From Amycolatopsis umgeniensis (GTDB lineage Bacteria; Actinomycetota; Actinomycetes; Mycobacteriales; Pseudonocardiaceae): a stretch of 64,000 nt of DNA. The notes beneath the pieces are model-generated. The model did no database searches. It was not told the origin of the DNA and saw only the letters and a program-made list of their open reading frames with translations. The position numbers and the translations under genes are program-made. Location: the NCBI RefSeq assembly GCF_014205155.1, contig NZ_JACHMX010000001.1:6634001-6698000 (forward strand). Direction: 5' to 3'. The number at the start of each line of letters is the position of its first letter. Positions within the stretch are counted from its first letter, which is position 1. Of the stretch, positions 16,836 to 25,726 are shown one piece after another.

Positions 16836-17777
16836 TCAGGCGTTCTTCGGGACGTGCTTGCCGAGGAACGCGATCAGGCTTGGCACGACCGTGCGGTTGA
16901 ACGCGTCGCCGTGCTTGCCGCGCGCGGTGTGCGCGACCATCGGCCGCGCTTCGGAGATGAACTTCCGCACCCCGCCGATGAACGGGTCTTCGGTCCCGCA
17001 CCAGATCCCGGTCGGCACGCTCTTGGTGACGTCGATGTGGCGCAAGGGGTCCAGCGCGCCCCAGTCCGCGGCGTCCCGGAACGCGCGCCGTTTGCTCATC
17101 TCCGGCCACGACGTGATCAGCGCGGGCGCGAGCGCCGCGACCGCGGACGGCGGGCGACGGCGTTCCAGGCGGCGCCGGGTGTAGAGCAGCGCGCCGAAGC
17201 CGCCCATCGAAAGCCCGGTGGCGGCGAACGGCAGCCCGTCCCGGCCGCCGAGACCGCGTGCGGCCAGCCAGCGGGGGACCTCTTCGAGCAGCATCGCCAT
17301 CGGGTTGTCGCCGGGCTTGTTTTCGTGCCAGTAGTGGTCGCCGCCGTCGACCGCGACGAACCCGAACGGGGGCACCGCCTTGCGGGCGACGTCGCTGCCG
17401 AGTTGCTTGAGCAGTCCGGTGGGGGCCGCGTGCCGCGCGGTGCCGTGGAGGCCGTGCAGCATCAGCGACATCGGCAGGCCCTTGGGCGGTGCCTTGGTGG
17501 GCAGCATCAGGACGAGGTCGACCTCGCGGCCGCGGGCTTCGGAGTAGACGCGTTCCACGCGCGGGCTGCCGAGCTGGGTGGCCGGGGTCGGCGAAGCGAC
17601 GCCGAGTGCCCGCTGGAGCGCTTCGCTGAACGGAAGGGCTCCGGTCGCCGTTCCGGCGGCGAGCCCCGCGACGCCGAGACCGGAAGCGCCGGCGATCAGC
17701 ACGGAACGACGGCTCAGCCAGCGGCGGGCGCCATGCACCCCTGGCAGCGTCGTCTGCCCCTGGTCGTCGTCGTTCAC
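16836..17777 (-). CDS. Secreted alpha/beta-hydrolase, putative esterase
   Basis: A 313-residue exported protein. The N-terminus has a Tat-type signal (WLSRRSVLIAGASGLGVAGLAAG). The body matches the esterase/antigen-85-like hydrolase family: oxyanion region LMLHGLHGTA, nucleophile elbow GLSMGGFGALL and acid region WCGTEDPF; a candidate catalytic His is in ARGKHGDAFN. The start ATG is the one that leaves the twin-Arg motif near residue 23. It converges on the MEDS regulator across locus 3 and lies 97 bp downstream of the TetR gene on the same strand. The substrate is unknown. Confidence 0.8.
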   Translation of the reverse strand: MNDDDQGQTTLPGVHGARRWLSRRSVLIAGASGLGVAGLAAGTATGALPFSEALQRALGVASPTPATQLGSPRVERVYSEARGREVDLVLMLPTKAPPKGLPMSLMLHGLHGTARHAAPTGLLKQLGSDVARKAVPPFGFVAVDGGDHYWHENKPGDNPMAMLLEEVPRWLAARGLGGRDGLPFAATGLSMGGFGALLYTRRRLERRRPPSAVAALAPALITSWPEMSKRRAFRDAADWGALDPLRHIDVTKSVPTGIWCGTEDPFIGGVRKFISEARPMVAHTARGKHGDAFNRTVVPSLIAFLGKHVPKNA

Positions 17778-17874
17778 CCGTCCCCGTTCCCCCGTTGATC
17801 TTCTCTCAGATCAGACGTGCGCCGATGCCCGAAGGTTGCACGTGTCGCCGACCTGTGACCGGGGTATCGCCGGA

Positions 17875-18573
17875 TCAGGTGCCGATGTTTCCCTCTTTCG
17901 CGCGCCATGACTCGATCGAGATCCGCGCGGACCGCGTCGCGGCCTCCAACGTGTCGCCGAGACCCACGCCGAGGGCGGTGGCCAGGGGGATCAGGATCTG
18001 CTCCACGCCGTTCTCGCCGTCGCCGAAGTGGCCGGCGACCTCCAGTGTGATGTAGCCGTGCACGGCGCTCCAGAGCTGGGCGGCGACGGCGAATTCGGGG
18101 GCGGGGCGGAACCGGCCCGCCTCGATCACGCGCTTCGCGGCGCGGACGAGGTAGCCGAAGGCCTCGATGCCCTCTTCGCTGAGGTTCTGACGGGTTTCCT
18201 CGTTGGTCATGTCGCCCAGCGCCGCCTTCTGCCCGCTGGGCTGGCTCTGGCCGAAGGTCACCGCGTAGAGCTGCGGGTTTTCCACCACGGTCCGCCGGTA
18301 CGCCAGCGCCAGCGTGAGGATGTCGGCCGCCGGGTCGCCGGTGTCTTCGACCTTGCCCAGATTCGCCGACAGCCGCCGGAATCCCTCGCGCGCGACCTCG
18401 TCCACCAGCGGCCCCATCCCGCCGAAGTGGGTGTACACGGCCATGGTCGACGCGCCGATCTCGGCGGCCAGCTTGCGGGCCTGGAGCGCCTCGGGGCCGC
18501 CGTCGGAGAGCAGCCGGATCGCCGCCTCGATCAGCTTGGCCTTGACCTCGGCGGCAGCGGGCTTGGGTGACAT
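17875..18573 (-). CDS. TetR-family regulator of the carotenoid oxygenase
   Basis: A 232-residue repressor with an N-terminal helix-turn-helix (KLIEAAIRLL, ALQARKLAAEIGASTMAVYTHFGG, residues 13-52). The C-terminal ligand domain carries LWSAVHGYITLEVAGHF, as in the TetR C-terminal families with a WxxxHG signature. It is divergent from the carotenoid oxygenase gene with only 75 bp between starts, and two identical-looking palindromes lie there. It most likely represses itself and the oxygenase, released by a carotenoid-derived or hydrophobic ligand; the ligand is inference. Confidence 0.88.
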   Translation of the reverse strand: MSPKPAAAEVKAKLIEAAIRLLSDGGPEALQARKLAAEIGASTMAVYTHFGGMGPLVDEVAREGFRRLSANLGKVEDTGDPAADILTLALAYRRTVVENPQLYAVTFGQSQPSGQKAALGDMTNEETRQNLSEEGIEAFGYLVRAAKRVIEAGRFRPAPEFAVAAQLWSAVHGYITLEVAGHFGDGENGVEQILIPLATALGVGLGDTLEAATRSARISIESWRAKEGNIGT

Positions 18574-18588
18574 GCTTGCCAGTATTCC

Positions 18589-18624
18589 ATAACCCTGTTA
18601 TAAATGTATCCATAACCGCGTTAT
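18589..18624. promoter_or_regulatory. Twin TetR operators ATAAC-N3-GTTAT
   Basis: Two 13-bp palindromes, ATAACCCTGTTAT (18589-18601) and ATAACCGCGTTAT (18612-18624), lie 23 bp apart centre to centre between the divergent tetR and carotenoid oxygenase starts. Only the three central bases differ. TATAGT at 18622-18627 may be the oxygenase -10, so binding would block it. Confidence 0.8.
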
Positions 18625-18648
18625 AGTCACCGATCCAGGGGGCCTGTG

Positions 18649-20085
18649 ATGGGAAACAAGTTCCTCGAGGGCAACTTCGCCCCGGTCAGCCGTGAGCACA
18701 CGATCACCGAACTGCGCGTCACCGGGCACATCCCGGAGTACCTGGACGGGCGCTATCTGCGGAACGGGCCGAACCCGCTGTCCGAAGTGGACCCGGCGAC
18801 CTACCACTGGTTCATGGGCGACGGCATGGTGCACGGCATCCGGCTGCGCGACGGCCGCGCCGAGTGGTACCGCAACCGCTGGGTGCGCAACCCCCGGCTT
18901 TCGGCGGAACTCGGCGAGGGCTGGGCGGGCGGGGCCGCTTCCATGGGCGCCAACACGAACGTGATCGGCCACGCGGGCAAGACCCTCGCGCTGATCGAGG
19001 GCGGCGCGACGAACTTCGAGCTGACCGAGGAACTCGACACCGTCGGCCCCTGCGACTTCGACGGCACCCTGCCCGGCGGCTACACCGCCCATCCGAAGCG
19101 CGATCCGGAGACCGGCGAACTGCACGCCGTGTCGTACTTCTTCGGCTGGGGCAACAAGGTCCAGTACTCGGTGATCGACGCCCAGGGCCGCGCGCGGCGC
19201 AAGGTGGACATCGAGGTCACCGGTTCGCCGATGATGCACGACTTCTCCCTGACCGAGAAGTACGTCGTGTTCTACGACCTCCCGGTGACGTTCGACACCG
19301 AACAGGCCGTCGCCACGTCCGTCCCGCCGTTCCTGCGCACGCCGGCCCAGCTGGTGGTGTCCGCGCTGGTGGGCAAGGTGAAGGTGCCCGACCCGCTCAG
19401 CGCGAGGCTGCGCCAGCGGATCTCGGGCAACGCGGGCCTGCCGTACCGGTGGAACCCCGACTATCCGGCGCGGATCGGGGTCATGCCGCGAGAGGGCGGC
19501 AACGGCGACGTCCGCTGGTTCGAGATCGAGCCGTGCTACGTGTTCCACCCGATGAACGCCTACGACGACGGCGACGACATCGTGCTGGACATCGTCCGGC
19601 ATCCGAGGATGTTCGCCACCGAACTCCTCGGACCGGCCGAGGGGCCGCCGACCCTGGACCGCTGGACCGTCGACCTGACCGTCGGCAAGGTCGTCGAGGA
19701 ACGCCTCGACGACCAGGGCCAGGAGTTCCCGCGCGTCGACGAGCGGCTCGTCGGGCGACCGCACCGGTTCGGCTACTCGGTGTCCACAAAGGATGGGTCG
19801 GCGTCGTCGGGGTCGCTGCTGAAGCACGACCTGTGGAAGCGTTCTGTCGCGTCGAGGGAATTCGGACCGGGCAGCCAGGTGGGGGAGTTCGTGTTCGTCC
19901 CGTCCTCTGTGGACGCGGGTGAGGACGAGGGCGTGCTGATGGGATTCGTCTACGACCCCGCGACGCAGAAGAGCGACCTGACCATCCTGGACGCGGGGAC
20001 GCTGGAGACCGTCGGCGCCGTGCACCTGCCGGACAGGGTGCCCAACGGCTTCCACGGCAACTGGGACCCGGCAGGGGAGGGCTGA
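18649..20085 (+). CDS. Carotenoid oxygenase (RPE65/CCD family)
   Basis: A 478-residue non-heme iron dioxygenase of the carotenoid-cleavage family, predicted to cleave a C=C bond in carotenoids, stilbenes or related compounds. The seven-bladed propeller family motifs are present: YLDGRYLRNGPNP near the N-terminus, FMGDGMVHGIRL, TAHPKRDPETGEL, MMHDFSLTEKYVVFYD, CYVFHPMNAY and the terminal GFHGNW. The four His in the last four motifs are the expected iron ligands. A GTG lies directly before the ATG; the ATG at 18649 is better spaced from AGGGGG. It is under the divergent TetR repressor. No carotenoid biosynthesis gene is in the window, so the substrate cannot be told. Confidence 0.9.
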   Translation: MGNKFLEGNFAPVSREHTITELRVTGHIPEYLDGRYLRNGPNPLSEVDPATYHWFMGDGMVHGIRLRDGRAEWYRNRWVRNPRLSAELGEGWAGGAASMGANTNVIGHAGKTLALIEGGATNFELTEELDTVGPCDFDGTLPGGYTAHPKRDPETGELHAVSYFFGWGNKVQYSVIDAQGRARRKVDIEVTGSPMMHDFSLTEKYVVFYDLPVTFDTEQAVATSVPPFLRTPAQLVVSALVGKVKVPDPLSARLRQRISGNAGLPYRWNPDYPARIGVMPREGGNGDVRWFEIEPCYVFHPMNAYDDGDDIVLDIVRHPRMFATELLGPAEGPPTLDRWTVDLTVGKVVEERLDDQGQEFPRVDERLVGRPHRFGYSVSTKDGSASSGSLLKHDLWKRSVASREFGPGSQVGEFVFVPSSVDAGEDEGVLMGFVYDPATQKSDLTILDAGTLETVGAVHLPDRVPNGFHGNWDPAGEG

Positions 20086-20099
20086 GGGGAAAGGCCCCT

Positions 20100-20933
20100 T
20101 CAGCTCCCGAGGCCGAGCACCCGCTGCTCCCCGGTGTACAGGTTCATGCTGTCGCCGCGCAGGAAGCCGATGAGGGTCATGCCGTTCTCCTCGGCCAGTT
20201 CCGCGGCGAGCGACGACGGCGCGGAAACCGCCGCCAGCAGGCCGATCCCGGCCATGGCGGCCTTCTGCACCAGTTCGAACGAGGCGCGGCCGGACACCAG
20301 CAGACCGGCGTCCGCCGCGGGGATCCGGCTCTCCTGCAGCGCCCAGCCGAGGACCTTGTCGACGGCGTTGTGCCTGCCGACGTCCTCCCGGACGACGGCG
20401 AGATTCCCCTCATCGTCGAACAGGGCGGCCGCGTGCAGACCGCCGGTGCTGGAGAAGACCTTCTGGTGCGCGCGCAGCGTGTCCGGGAGCTTGGACAGGA
20501 CGTCGGTGCTCACCGCGAACTCGGACTTCTCCGGCGAGAAGCGGCTTCGCAGTTTGACAGCGTCGAGCGCCGCCTTGCCACAGACGCCGCACGAAGACGT
20601 GGTGTAGAAGTTCCGCTCGACGCCCGTCTCCGGCGGAGCGACGCCTTCGGCCAGCGCGATGTCCAGGACGTTGTAGGTGTTGCGGCCCTGGTCGTCGACG
20701 CCGTCGCAGTACCGGGCGACAGCGATGTCCTCGCGAGAAGCGAGCACGCCCTCGGACAGCAGGAACCCGTGCGCCAGCTCGACGTCGTTGCCGGGGGTCC
20801 GCATGGTGACCGCGAGCGCCTTGCCGCCGACCCGGATCTCCAGCGGTTCCTCGGCCGCGAGCGCGTCGGGGCGTCGCACGTCCCGGGTCGCGGAGATCTT
20901 CCGCACCGGACGGCGCACCGTCACCCTGCCCAC
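20100..20933 (-). CDS. fdhD: Formate dehydrogenase accessory sulfurtransferase FdhD
   Basis: A 277-residue sulfurtransferase that moves sulfur from a cysteine desulfurase to the bis-MGD cofactor of formate dehydrogenases. The key CxxC pair is Cys115 and Cys118 ([14 protein letters not shown]). Other family motifs are [41 protein letters not shown] and [18 protein letters not shown]. The GTG at 20933 is chosen because AAGGGTGG precedes it and it gives the normal length. Divergent from the MFS permease gene; its likely client, the FdhF/YdeP-type enzyme, is encoded 6 kb away on the same strand. Confidence 0.95.
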   Translation of the reverse strand: MGRVTVRRPVRKISATRDVRRPDALAAEEPLEIRVGGKALAVTMRTPGNDVELAHGFLLSEGVLASREDIAVARYCDGVDDQGRNTYNVLDIALAEGVAPPETGVERNFYTTSSCGVCGKAALDAVKLRSRFSPEKSEFAVSTDVLSKLPDTLRAHQKVFSSTGGLHAAALFDDEGNLAVVREDVGRHNAVDKVLGWALQESRIPAADAGLLVSGRASFELVQKAAMAGIGLLAAVSAPSSLAAELAEENGMTLIGFLRGDSMNLYTGEQRVLGLGS

Positions 20934-20965
20934 TTGTCCACCCTTCTGACCGGTTGTTCCACACT

Positions 20966-21004
20966 CGGATACTGCAACGTTGGGAATTAAGTAATACATT
21001 CCCA
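20966..21004. promoter_or_regulatory. fdhD promoter and divergent operator
   Basis: On the minus strand TTACTT (20989-20994) and TATCCG (20966-20971) are 17 bp apart. A 7-bp inverted repeat TGGGAAT (20981-20987) / ATTCCCA (20998-21004) with a 10-base spacer overlaps the -35. It lies between fdhD and the MFS gene and could co-regulate both. GGAGG at 21024-21028 serves the MFS start. Confidence 0.45.
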
Positions 21005-21034
21005 GTGCACATCCTCAGAGTACGGAGGCGCCGG

Positions 21035-22396
21035 ATGGCTGTCGGCTTCCTGGACCGTTCACGCATTGTCGCCCCGCCGGGCTGGAGCCGCTGGCTGGTG
21101 CCACCCGCCGCGCTGGCCGTCCACCTGTCGATCGGGCAGGCGTACGCGTGGAGCGTCTTCAAACCGCCGCTGGAGAAGACGCTCGGGCTCACCGGCACCC
21201 AGAGCGCGCTCCCGTTCCAGCTCGGCATCGTGATGCTCGGGCTGTCGGCGGCGTTCGGCGGGACACTGGTCGAGCGCAACGGCCCGCGCTGGGCGATGTT
21301 CGTCTCGATGGTCTGCTTCAGCTCGGGTTTCCTGCTCTCCGCGCTCGGCGTGGCGACCTCGCAGTACTGGCTCGTCGTCCTCGGCTGGGGCGGGATCGGC
21401 GGCATCGGGCTCGGGATCGGCTACATCTCGCCGGTGTCGACGCTGATCAAATGGTTCCCGGACCGGCCGGGGATGGCCACCGGGATCGCGATCATGGGCT
21501 TCGGCGGCGGAGCGCTGATCGCGTCGCCGTGGTCTTCGCAGATGCTGGGCACGGCGCCGTGGACGATCAGCACGGTCGCGACGGCGTTCCTCGTGCACGG
21601 CCTGGTCTACGCGGTCTTCATGAGCCTCGGCATCTTGCTGATCCGGGTGCCCGCGGACGACTGGAAGCCGCGGGGCTGGGAACCGAAGGCCGATCACGGC
21701 AACGCGATGATCACCACCGCGAACGTGTCCGCGCGCAACGCCATCAAGACGCCGCAGTTCTGGCTCCTCTGGGTGGTCCTGTGCTTCAACGTGACGGCGG
21801 GCATCGGCATCCTGGAGAAGGCGTCGCCGATGATCGCGGACTTCTTCCGTGAGACCTCGACACCGGTCGGCACCGCCGCCGCGGCCGGGTTCGTCGCGCT
21901 GCTTTCGCTGACCAACATGCTCGGCAGGTTCGTCTGGTCGTCCACTTCGGACCTGGTGGGGCGCAAGAACATCTACCGGCTTTACCTCGGCGCGGGTGCC
22001 CTGCTGTACCTCGTGATCGCGCTGACCACCAACGCCTCGAAGCTCGTGTTCGTCCTGTGCGCCATGCTGATCCTGTCCTTCTACGGCGGCGGTTTCGCGA
22101 CCGTCCCCGCGTATCTGAAGGACCTTTTCGGCACCTACCAGGTGGGCGCGATCCACGGCAGGCTGCTGACAGCGTGGTCGATGGCGGGCGTGCTCGGGCC
22201 GCTCATCGTCAACGCCATCGCCGACAGCCAGAAGTCGGCGGGCAAGGTCGGCCCCGACCTCTACACGACATCGCTGTTCATCATGATCGGCCTGCTGGTC
22301 GTCGGCTTCGTCGCCAACGAGCTGGTGCGGCCGGTCAACCCGAAGTTCCACGAGCCGGCGTCGTCCGGCGAGCCCGCGAGGAGTGAGACCCGATGA
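21035..22396 (+). CDS. OFA-type MFS transporter (oxalate/formate antiporter family)
   Basis: A 453-residue permease with twelve predicted helices. The first helices read AALAVHLSIGQAYAWSVFKPPLE, typical of the oxalate:formate antiporter (OFA) family; further markers are GGIGLGIGYISPVSTLIKWFPDRPGMATG and, in the second half, TNMLGRFVWSSTSDLVGRKN. The ATG at 21035 has a strong GGAGG. It is divergent from fdhD and overlaps a 42-aa ORF downstream by 4 bases. The context favours formate or a related small organic acid, but OFA members also carry other carboxylates, so the substrate is uncertain. Confidence 0.88.
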   Translation: MAVGFLDRSRIVAPPGWSRWLVPPAALAVHLSIGQAYAWSVFKPPLEKTLGLTGTQSALPFQLGIVMLGLSAAFGGTLVERNGPRWAMFVSMVCFSSGFLLSALGVATSQYWLVVLGWGGIGGIGLGIGYISPVSTLIKWFPDRPGMATGIAIMGFGGGALIASPWSSQMLGTAPWTISTVATAFLVHGLVYAVFMSLGILLIRVPADDWKPRGWEPKADHGNAMITTANVSARNAIKTPQFWLLWVVLCFNVTAGIGILEKASPMIADFFRETSTPVGTAAAAGFVALLSLTNMLGRFVWSSTSDLVGRKNIYRLYLGAGALLYLVIALTTNASKLVFVLCAMLILSFYGGGFATVPAYLKDLFGTYQVGAIHGRLLTAWSMAGVLGPLIVNAIADSQKSAGKVGPDLYTTSLFIMIGLLVVGFVANELVRPVNPKFHEPASSGEPARSETR

Positions 22397-22521
22397 CCGA
22401 ACAGGCTCCCGAGCGCCGCCGCACCGGGCTGATGGTCTTCGCGTGGCTGTGGGTCGCGCTCCCGTTCGCCTACGGTGTCTACGAACTGTTCCGGAAGGTC
22501 GTCCAGCTCTTCGGCGGCTGA
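22393..22521 (+). CDS. MFS transporter small subunit, 42 aa
   Basis: A 42-residue single-helix peptide (MTEQAPERRRTGLMVFAWL, then a hydrophobic run with LPFAYGVYELFRKV) whose ATG overlaps the permease stop as ATGA, indicating translational coupling. The layout of Arg-rich N-terminus, one helix and a terminal GYELF-like stretch fits the tiny partners annotated next to OFA permeases in actinobacteria; that assignment is from memory of the family. Its role is unknown, perhaps stabilising the transporter. Confidence 0.7.
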   Translation: MTEQAPERRRTGLMVFAWLWVALPFAYGVYELFRKVVQLFGG

Positions 22522-22534
22522 GTAGGGTCGAACC

Positions 22535-23293
22535 GTGGGAGTTCTGGTAACCGGGGCATCGCGCGGCATCGGCCGTGCGATCGCCCGCGCCTTCGCGGAC
22601 AAGGGCGACCGTGTCGCCGTTCACTACGCCTCGAACCGGGAGGACGCCGAGCGGACGCTCGCGGATCTGCCCGGTTCCGGCCACGGTCTGGTCCAGGGCG
22701 ACCTCTCGGACCCCGAAGTGGCACAACGGGTCGCCGACGAGGCCGAGGCCTCGGTGGACGGTGTCGACGTCCTGGTGAACAACGCCGCCTTCGCGCCGTC
22801 CGCGGCTTCGGCGCATCCCGTCGCCGAAGTGTCCTATACGGACTGGCAGCGGATCTGGCGGCGGATGGTCGACGTCAACGTGCTCGGCACGGCGAACGTG
22901 ACCTACTGCGTGGCGCGGCACATGATCGAGCGCGGCGCGCCCGGCCGCGTGGTCAACATCGGCTCGCGGGGCGCCTTCAAGGGCGAGCCGGAGTTCCCCG
23001 CGTACGGCGCGAGCAAGGCCGCGCTGCACTCGCTCGGGCAGTCGCTCGCCGTCGCGCTCGCCCCGCACGGGATCGCGGTGACCTCGATCGCGCCCGGCTT
23101 CACCGCCACGGACCGAGTCGCGATGAAGCTCGAGGGCGCGAGTGGCGAGGCTCTCCGCGAGCAGAGCCCGTTCGGCCGGGTCGGCACGCCGGAGGAGGTC
23201 GCCGCGGCGGTGCTCTACCTCGCGTCCGCCGAGGCCGCTTGGGCGTCCGGCGCGATCCTCGACCTGAACGGCGCGTCACATCTGCGGATGTGA
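22535..23293 (+). CDS. SDR-family oxidoreductase
   Basis: A 252-residue classical short-chain dehydrogenase. The NAD(P) motif TGASRGIG is at residues 6-13, LVNNAAF near 86, and the active-site Y-x3-K in AYGASKAALHSLG near 152-156. The C-terminal AAVLYLASAEAAWASGAILDLNGA is typical of the FabG-like group. HYASNR after beta-2 suggests NADP preference. The GTG start 13 bp after the 42-aa gene places it in the permease operon. The substrate is not predictable. Confidence 0.85.
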   Translation: MGVLVTGASRGIGRAIARAFADKGDRVAVHYASNREDAERTLADLPGSGHGLVQGDLSDPEVAQRVADEAEASVDGVDVLVNNAAFAPSAASAHPVAEVSYTDWQRIWRRMVDVNVLGTANVTYCVARHMIERGAPGRVVNIGSRGAFKGEPEFPAYGASKAALHSLGQSLAVALAPHGIAVTSIAPGFTATDRVAMKLEGASGEALREQSPFGRVGTPEEVAAAVLYLASAEAAWASGAILDLNGASHLRM

Positions 23294-23341
23294 AGTGGAT
23301 CACCTATGCAGCAATAATCGCCTCCCGCGCGTCCTAGGAAC

Positions 23342-24748
23342 GTGCACAAGCTGGGGAAGGTCCTGGTCGCCGTTCTCGCGGTGGCGGTGTTCAGCGGGAC
23401 CGCGTACGGATACTCGACCATGAGTTCGCTGGAAGAGGTCGCCCGTGAAGACGTGATCGACGAGGCGCAGGCGAAAGGGGAACAGCCCGCCGACGGGTCG
23501 CTGGACATCCTGCTGGTCGGCCGTGATTCGCGGACCGACGAGCACGGCAACCCGCTGTCCCCGGAAATGCTGCGTGAGCTGCGCGTGGGCGCGAACGGCG
23601 ACGACCTGACCGACACGCTCATCGTGCTCCGCATCCCCAACGGCCAGAAAGCGGTGAAGGCCTTCTCGATCCCGCGCGACTCCTGGGTCGCGGAGCCGGG
23701 GACGAAGGACAAGACCAAGATCAACGGGGTCTTCGGTCACGCCAAGTTCGCTTCGGCGAGTGCACAGCGCGAGGCGGGCAAGACCGACAAGGCCGAGATC
23801 GACAAGGTGGCGATCACGGCCGCGCGGAAGGCGACCTTGAAGGCGGTCGAGGATCTCACCGCCGTCAAGATCGATCACTTCGCCGAGGTCAACCTGCAGA
23901 GTTTCTACGACATCAGCAAGGCCGTCGGCGGCGTCGAGGTGTGCTTGACGCGGGACACCAAGGACATCAAGTCCGGGGCGAATTTCAAAGCGGGCAAGCA
24001 GACGATCCAGGGTGCCGACGCGCTGGCCTTCGTCCGCCAGCGCGAGGACCTGCCTCGCAGTGACCTCGACCGCGTCCGCCGTCAGCAGGTGTTCCTCGCG
24101 GGGCTGGCGAAGCAGGTGCTCTCCGCCGGGACGCTCGCCAACCCGGCCCGCCTCTCCGAACTGATCGACGCGGTGAAACGTTCGGTCGTACTCGACGGCT
24201 CGTGGGATCTGCTCGACTTCGTCCGGCAGATGCGGGGCGTCTCCGGCGGCGGTATCGCCTTCGACACGATCCCGGTGGTCAACCCCGACTATCGCTACAA
24301 CCCCAAGCAGCCGACCTGGACCGCCGTGCAGGTGGACCCCGTCCAGGTCCGGGCTTTCGCCGCGTCCCTGATCGGCGCCCAGCCCACGACACCGCAGGCG
24401 CCCGCGGGCCCCAAGGTCGACGTCGTCAACGCGAGCGGCAAGGACGGCCTCGCCGCCCGCGTCGCGGATCTGTTGGCGGAAAAGGGATTCGGCAAAGGCG
24501 AGGCGACGGCCGAGACCGGACGGCGGACCTCCGTCGTCCGGTTCAGCGACGCGTCCGGGCCCGCCACGGAGATCGCGAAACTGCTCGGCGGGTTGGAAAC
24601 CGAGAAGGTCGCTTCCGTCGCGGCGGGCCAGGTGCAGGTCGTGCTCGGACAGGTCTACAAGGGACCGGGCGTGTCCGCGGGTGGCGGGGCGGCCGGGGTC
24701 CGGACCGACCAGCCGATCACCTCCGAAGACGCCGGGTGCATCAACTGA
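23342..24748 (+). CDS. LytR-CpsA-Psr family cell-wall ligase with LytR_C domain
   Basis: A 468-residue membrane-anchored enzyme that transfers polyprenyl-linked glycopolymers to peptidoglycan (LCP family, such as Lcp1 for arabinogalactan). One N-terminal helix (VLVAVLAVAVFSGTAYG) leads to the LCP domain: DILLVGRDSR near 58-67, LTDTLIVLRI, the phosphate-binding AFSIPRDSWV, and FVRQREDLPRSDLDRVRRQQ near 230-250. A LytR_C domain follows at about 350-440 (KVDVVNASGKDGLAARVADLL). The GTG start has only a weak AGGA. It ends 3 bp from the convergent repeat-protein gene. The glycopolymer substrate is not known. Confidence 0.9.
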   Translation: MHKLGKVLVAVLAVAVFSGTAYGYSTMSSLEEVAREDVIDEAQAKGEQPADGSLDILLVGRDSRTDEHGNPLSPEMLRELRVGANGDDLTDTLIVLRIPNGQKAVKAFSIPRDSWVAEPGTKDKTKINGVFGHAKFASASAQREAGKTDKAEIDKVAITAARKATLKAVEDLTAVKIDHFAEVNLQSFYDISKAVGGVEVCLTRDTKDIKSGANFKAGKQTIQGADALAFVRQREDLPRSDLDRVRRQQVFLAGLAKQVLSAGTLANPARLSELIDAVKRSVVLDGSWDLLDFVRQMRGVSGGGIAFDTIPVVNPDYRYNPKQPTWTAVQVDPVQVRAFAASLIGAQPTTPQAPAGPKVDVVNASGKDGLAARVADLLAEKGFGKGEATAETGRRTSVVRFSDASGPATEIAKLLGGLETEKVASVAAGQVQVVLGQVYKGPGVSAGGGAAGVRTDQPITSEDAGCIN

Positions 24749-24751
24749 CGG

Positions 24752-25639
24752 TCACTCCCTCGGCGGGATCTTGCCGTTCTTGGCGACCGGAAGGCCCAGC
24801 TGGGTCGGTTCGGTGATGGTGACCTGTTCCGAGGGAAGGCCAGCCAGTACCGGGTTCAGATGGGTCAGTTTCAGCGTGACCGGCCCGATGACGCTCGGTC
24901 CGGTGCGGACGTCGTACTTCGCCAGATCCAGCCACTGCACGGTGTTCAGCACCTCCCGGGGGATCTCGTCACCGCGTTTGGAGACCGGGACGCACAACTG
25001 CCGTGCGTTGCCGACCTGCACCTCCGCCTTCGGCCGGTCGGCCAGCACCGGGTTGAGATGCCCCAGCGTCAACGGGAAGGGGCGGCCGGGGATGCCGAGG
25101 ACACGCAGCGCGTAGCACTCGAGATCGATGTGCCGCACGAACGACAGGATCTCCGGCGGCGGCAGCACACCGTTCTTCGCGACGGGCACGCACAACTGCT
25201 CCGGCGACAGCATGGTCACGGGCGCGTCTTGGATCCCCAGCCGTTGCACGACCGGGTTCAGCTGGCTCAACGTCAGCGGGACGTTCCTCGCGCCGCCTTC
25301 GATCCGGTAGCAGGAAAGATCCACCCAGCGGACGAAGTCGAGGATCCCGGGCGGCGGGATGACGCCGTTCTTCGCGACCGGCACGCAGAATTGCTGCCGT
25401 TCCCCCAACTTGACCGTTTCGACGGGCAGATCCGCGAGTACGGGGTTGAGGTGTTTCAGCGTGACAGCCGTCGGTGGCGGTTTGTAGCCTTCGGCCCGAT
25501 AGCAGGACAGGTCGAGCTGGGAGACGAAGGGGAGCGGCGGTGGGGCCGCCTGAGCGGCGGTGGCCGCACCGGGCAGCGTGGTGACGAGGACGAGCGAGGC
25601 GAGGACGGCGAAGCCGCGCAGGACCGATCTTCGTGACAT
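24752..25639 (-). CDS. Secreted four-repeat protein with paired cysteines
   Basis: A 295-residue exported protein with a signal peptide bearing an RR pair (MSRRSVLRGFAVLASLVLV) and four tandem repeats of about 64 residues. Each repeat has a DLxCY box, an LTLxHLNPV box and a LCVPVAKNG box. Repeats 1-3 have one Cys in the first box and one in the last. In repeat 4 both are lost together (DLAKYDV, QLGLPVAKNG), which suggests an intra-repeat disulfide. The CY...LCxPV pattern recalls DUF7450-type repeats; this is a tentative impression. The function is unknown; a binding or wall-surface role is plausible. Confidence 0.75.
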   Translation of the reverse strand: MSRRSVLRGFAVLASLVLVTTLPGAATAAQAAPPPLPFVSQLDLSCYRAEGYKPPPTAVTLKHLNPVLADLPVETVKLGERQQFCVPVAKNGVIPPPGILDFVRWVDLSCYRIEGGARNVPLTLSQLNPVVQRLGIQDAPVTMLSPEQLCVPVAKNGVLPPPEILSFVRHIDLECYALRVLGIPGRPFPLTLGHLNPVLADRPKAEVQVGNARQLCVPVSKRGDEIPREVLNTVQWLDLAKYDVRTGPSVIGPVTLKLTHLNPVLAGLPSEQVTITEPTQLGLPVAKNGKIPPRE

Positions 25640-25726
25640 GGCAAGGCCTTTCCGCGAGCACGTGAACGGGTTTCCCCTTCACGGTGGTCGCGGATCGGCC
25701 TCGTCCGGCACCGCCAAGCGGGCAGC

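Noticed and set aside
20086..20099. GGGGAAAGGCCCC hairpin after the carotenoid oxygenase gene as a third large hairpin
   Set aside because: The stem is only about four base pairs, so it is not a convincing member of the GTGAAGG family.
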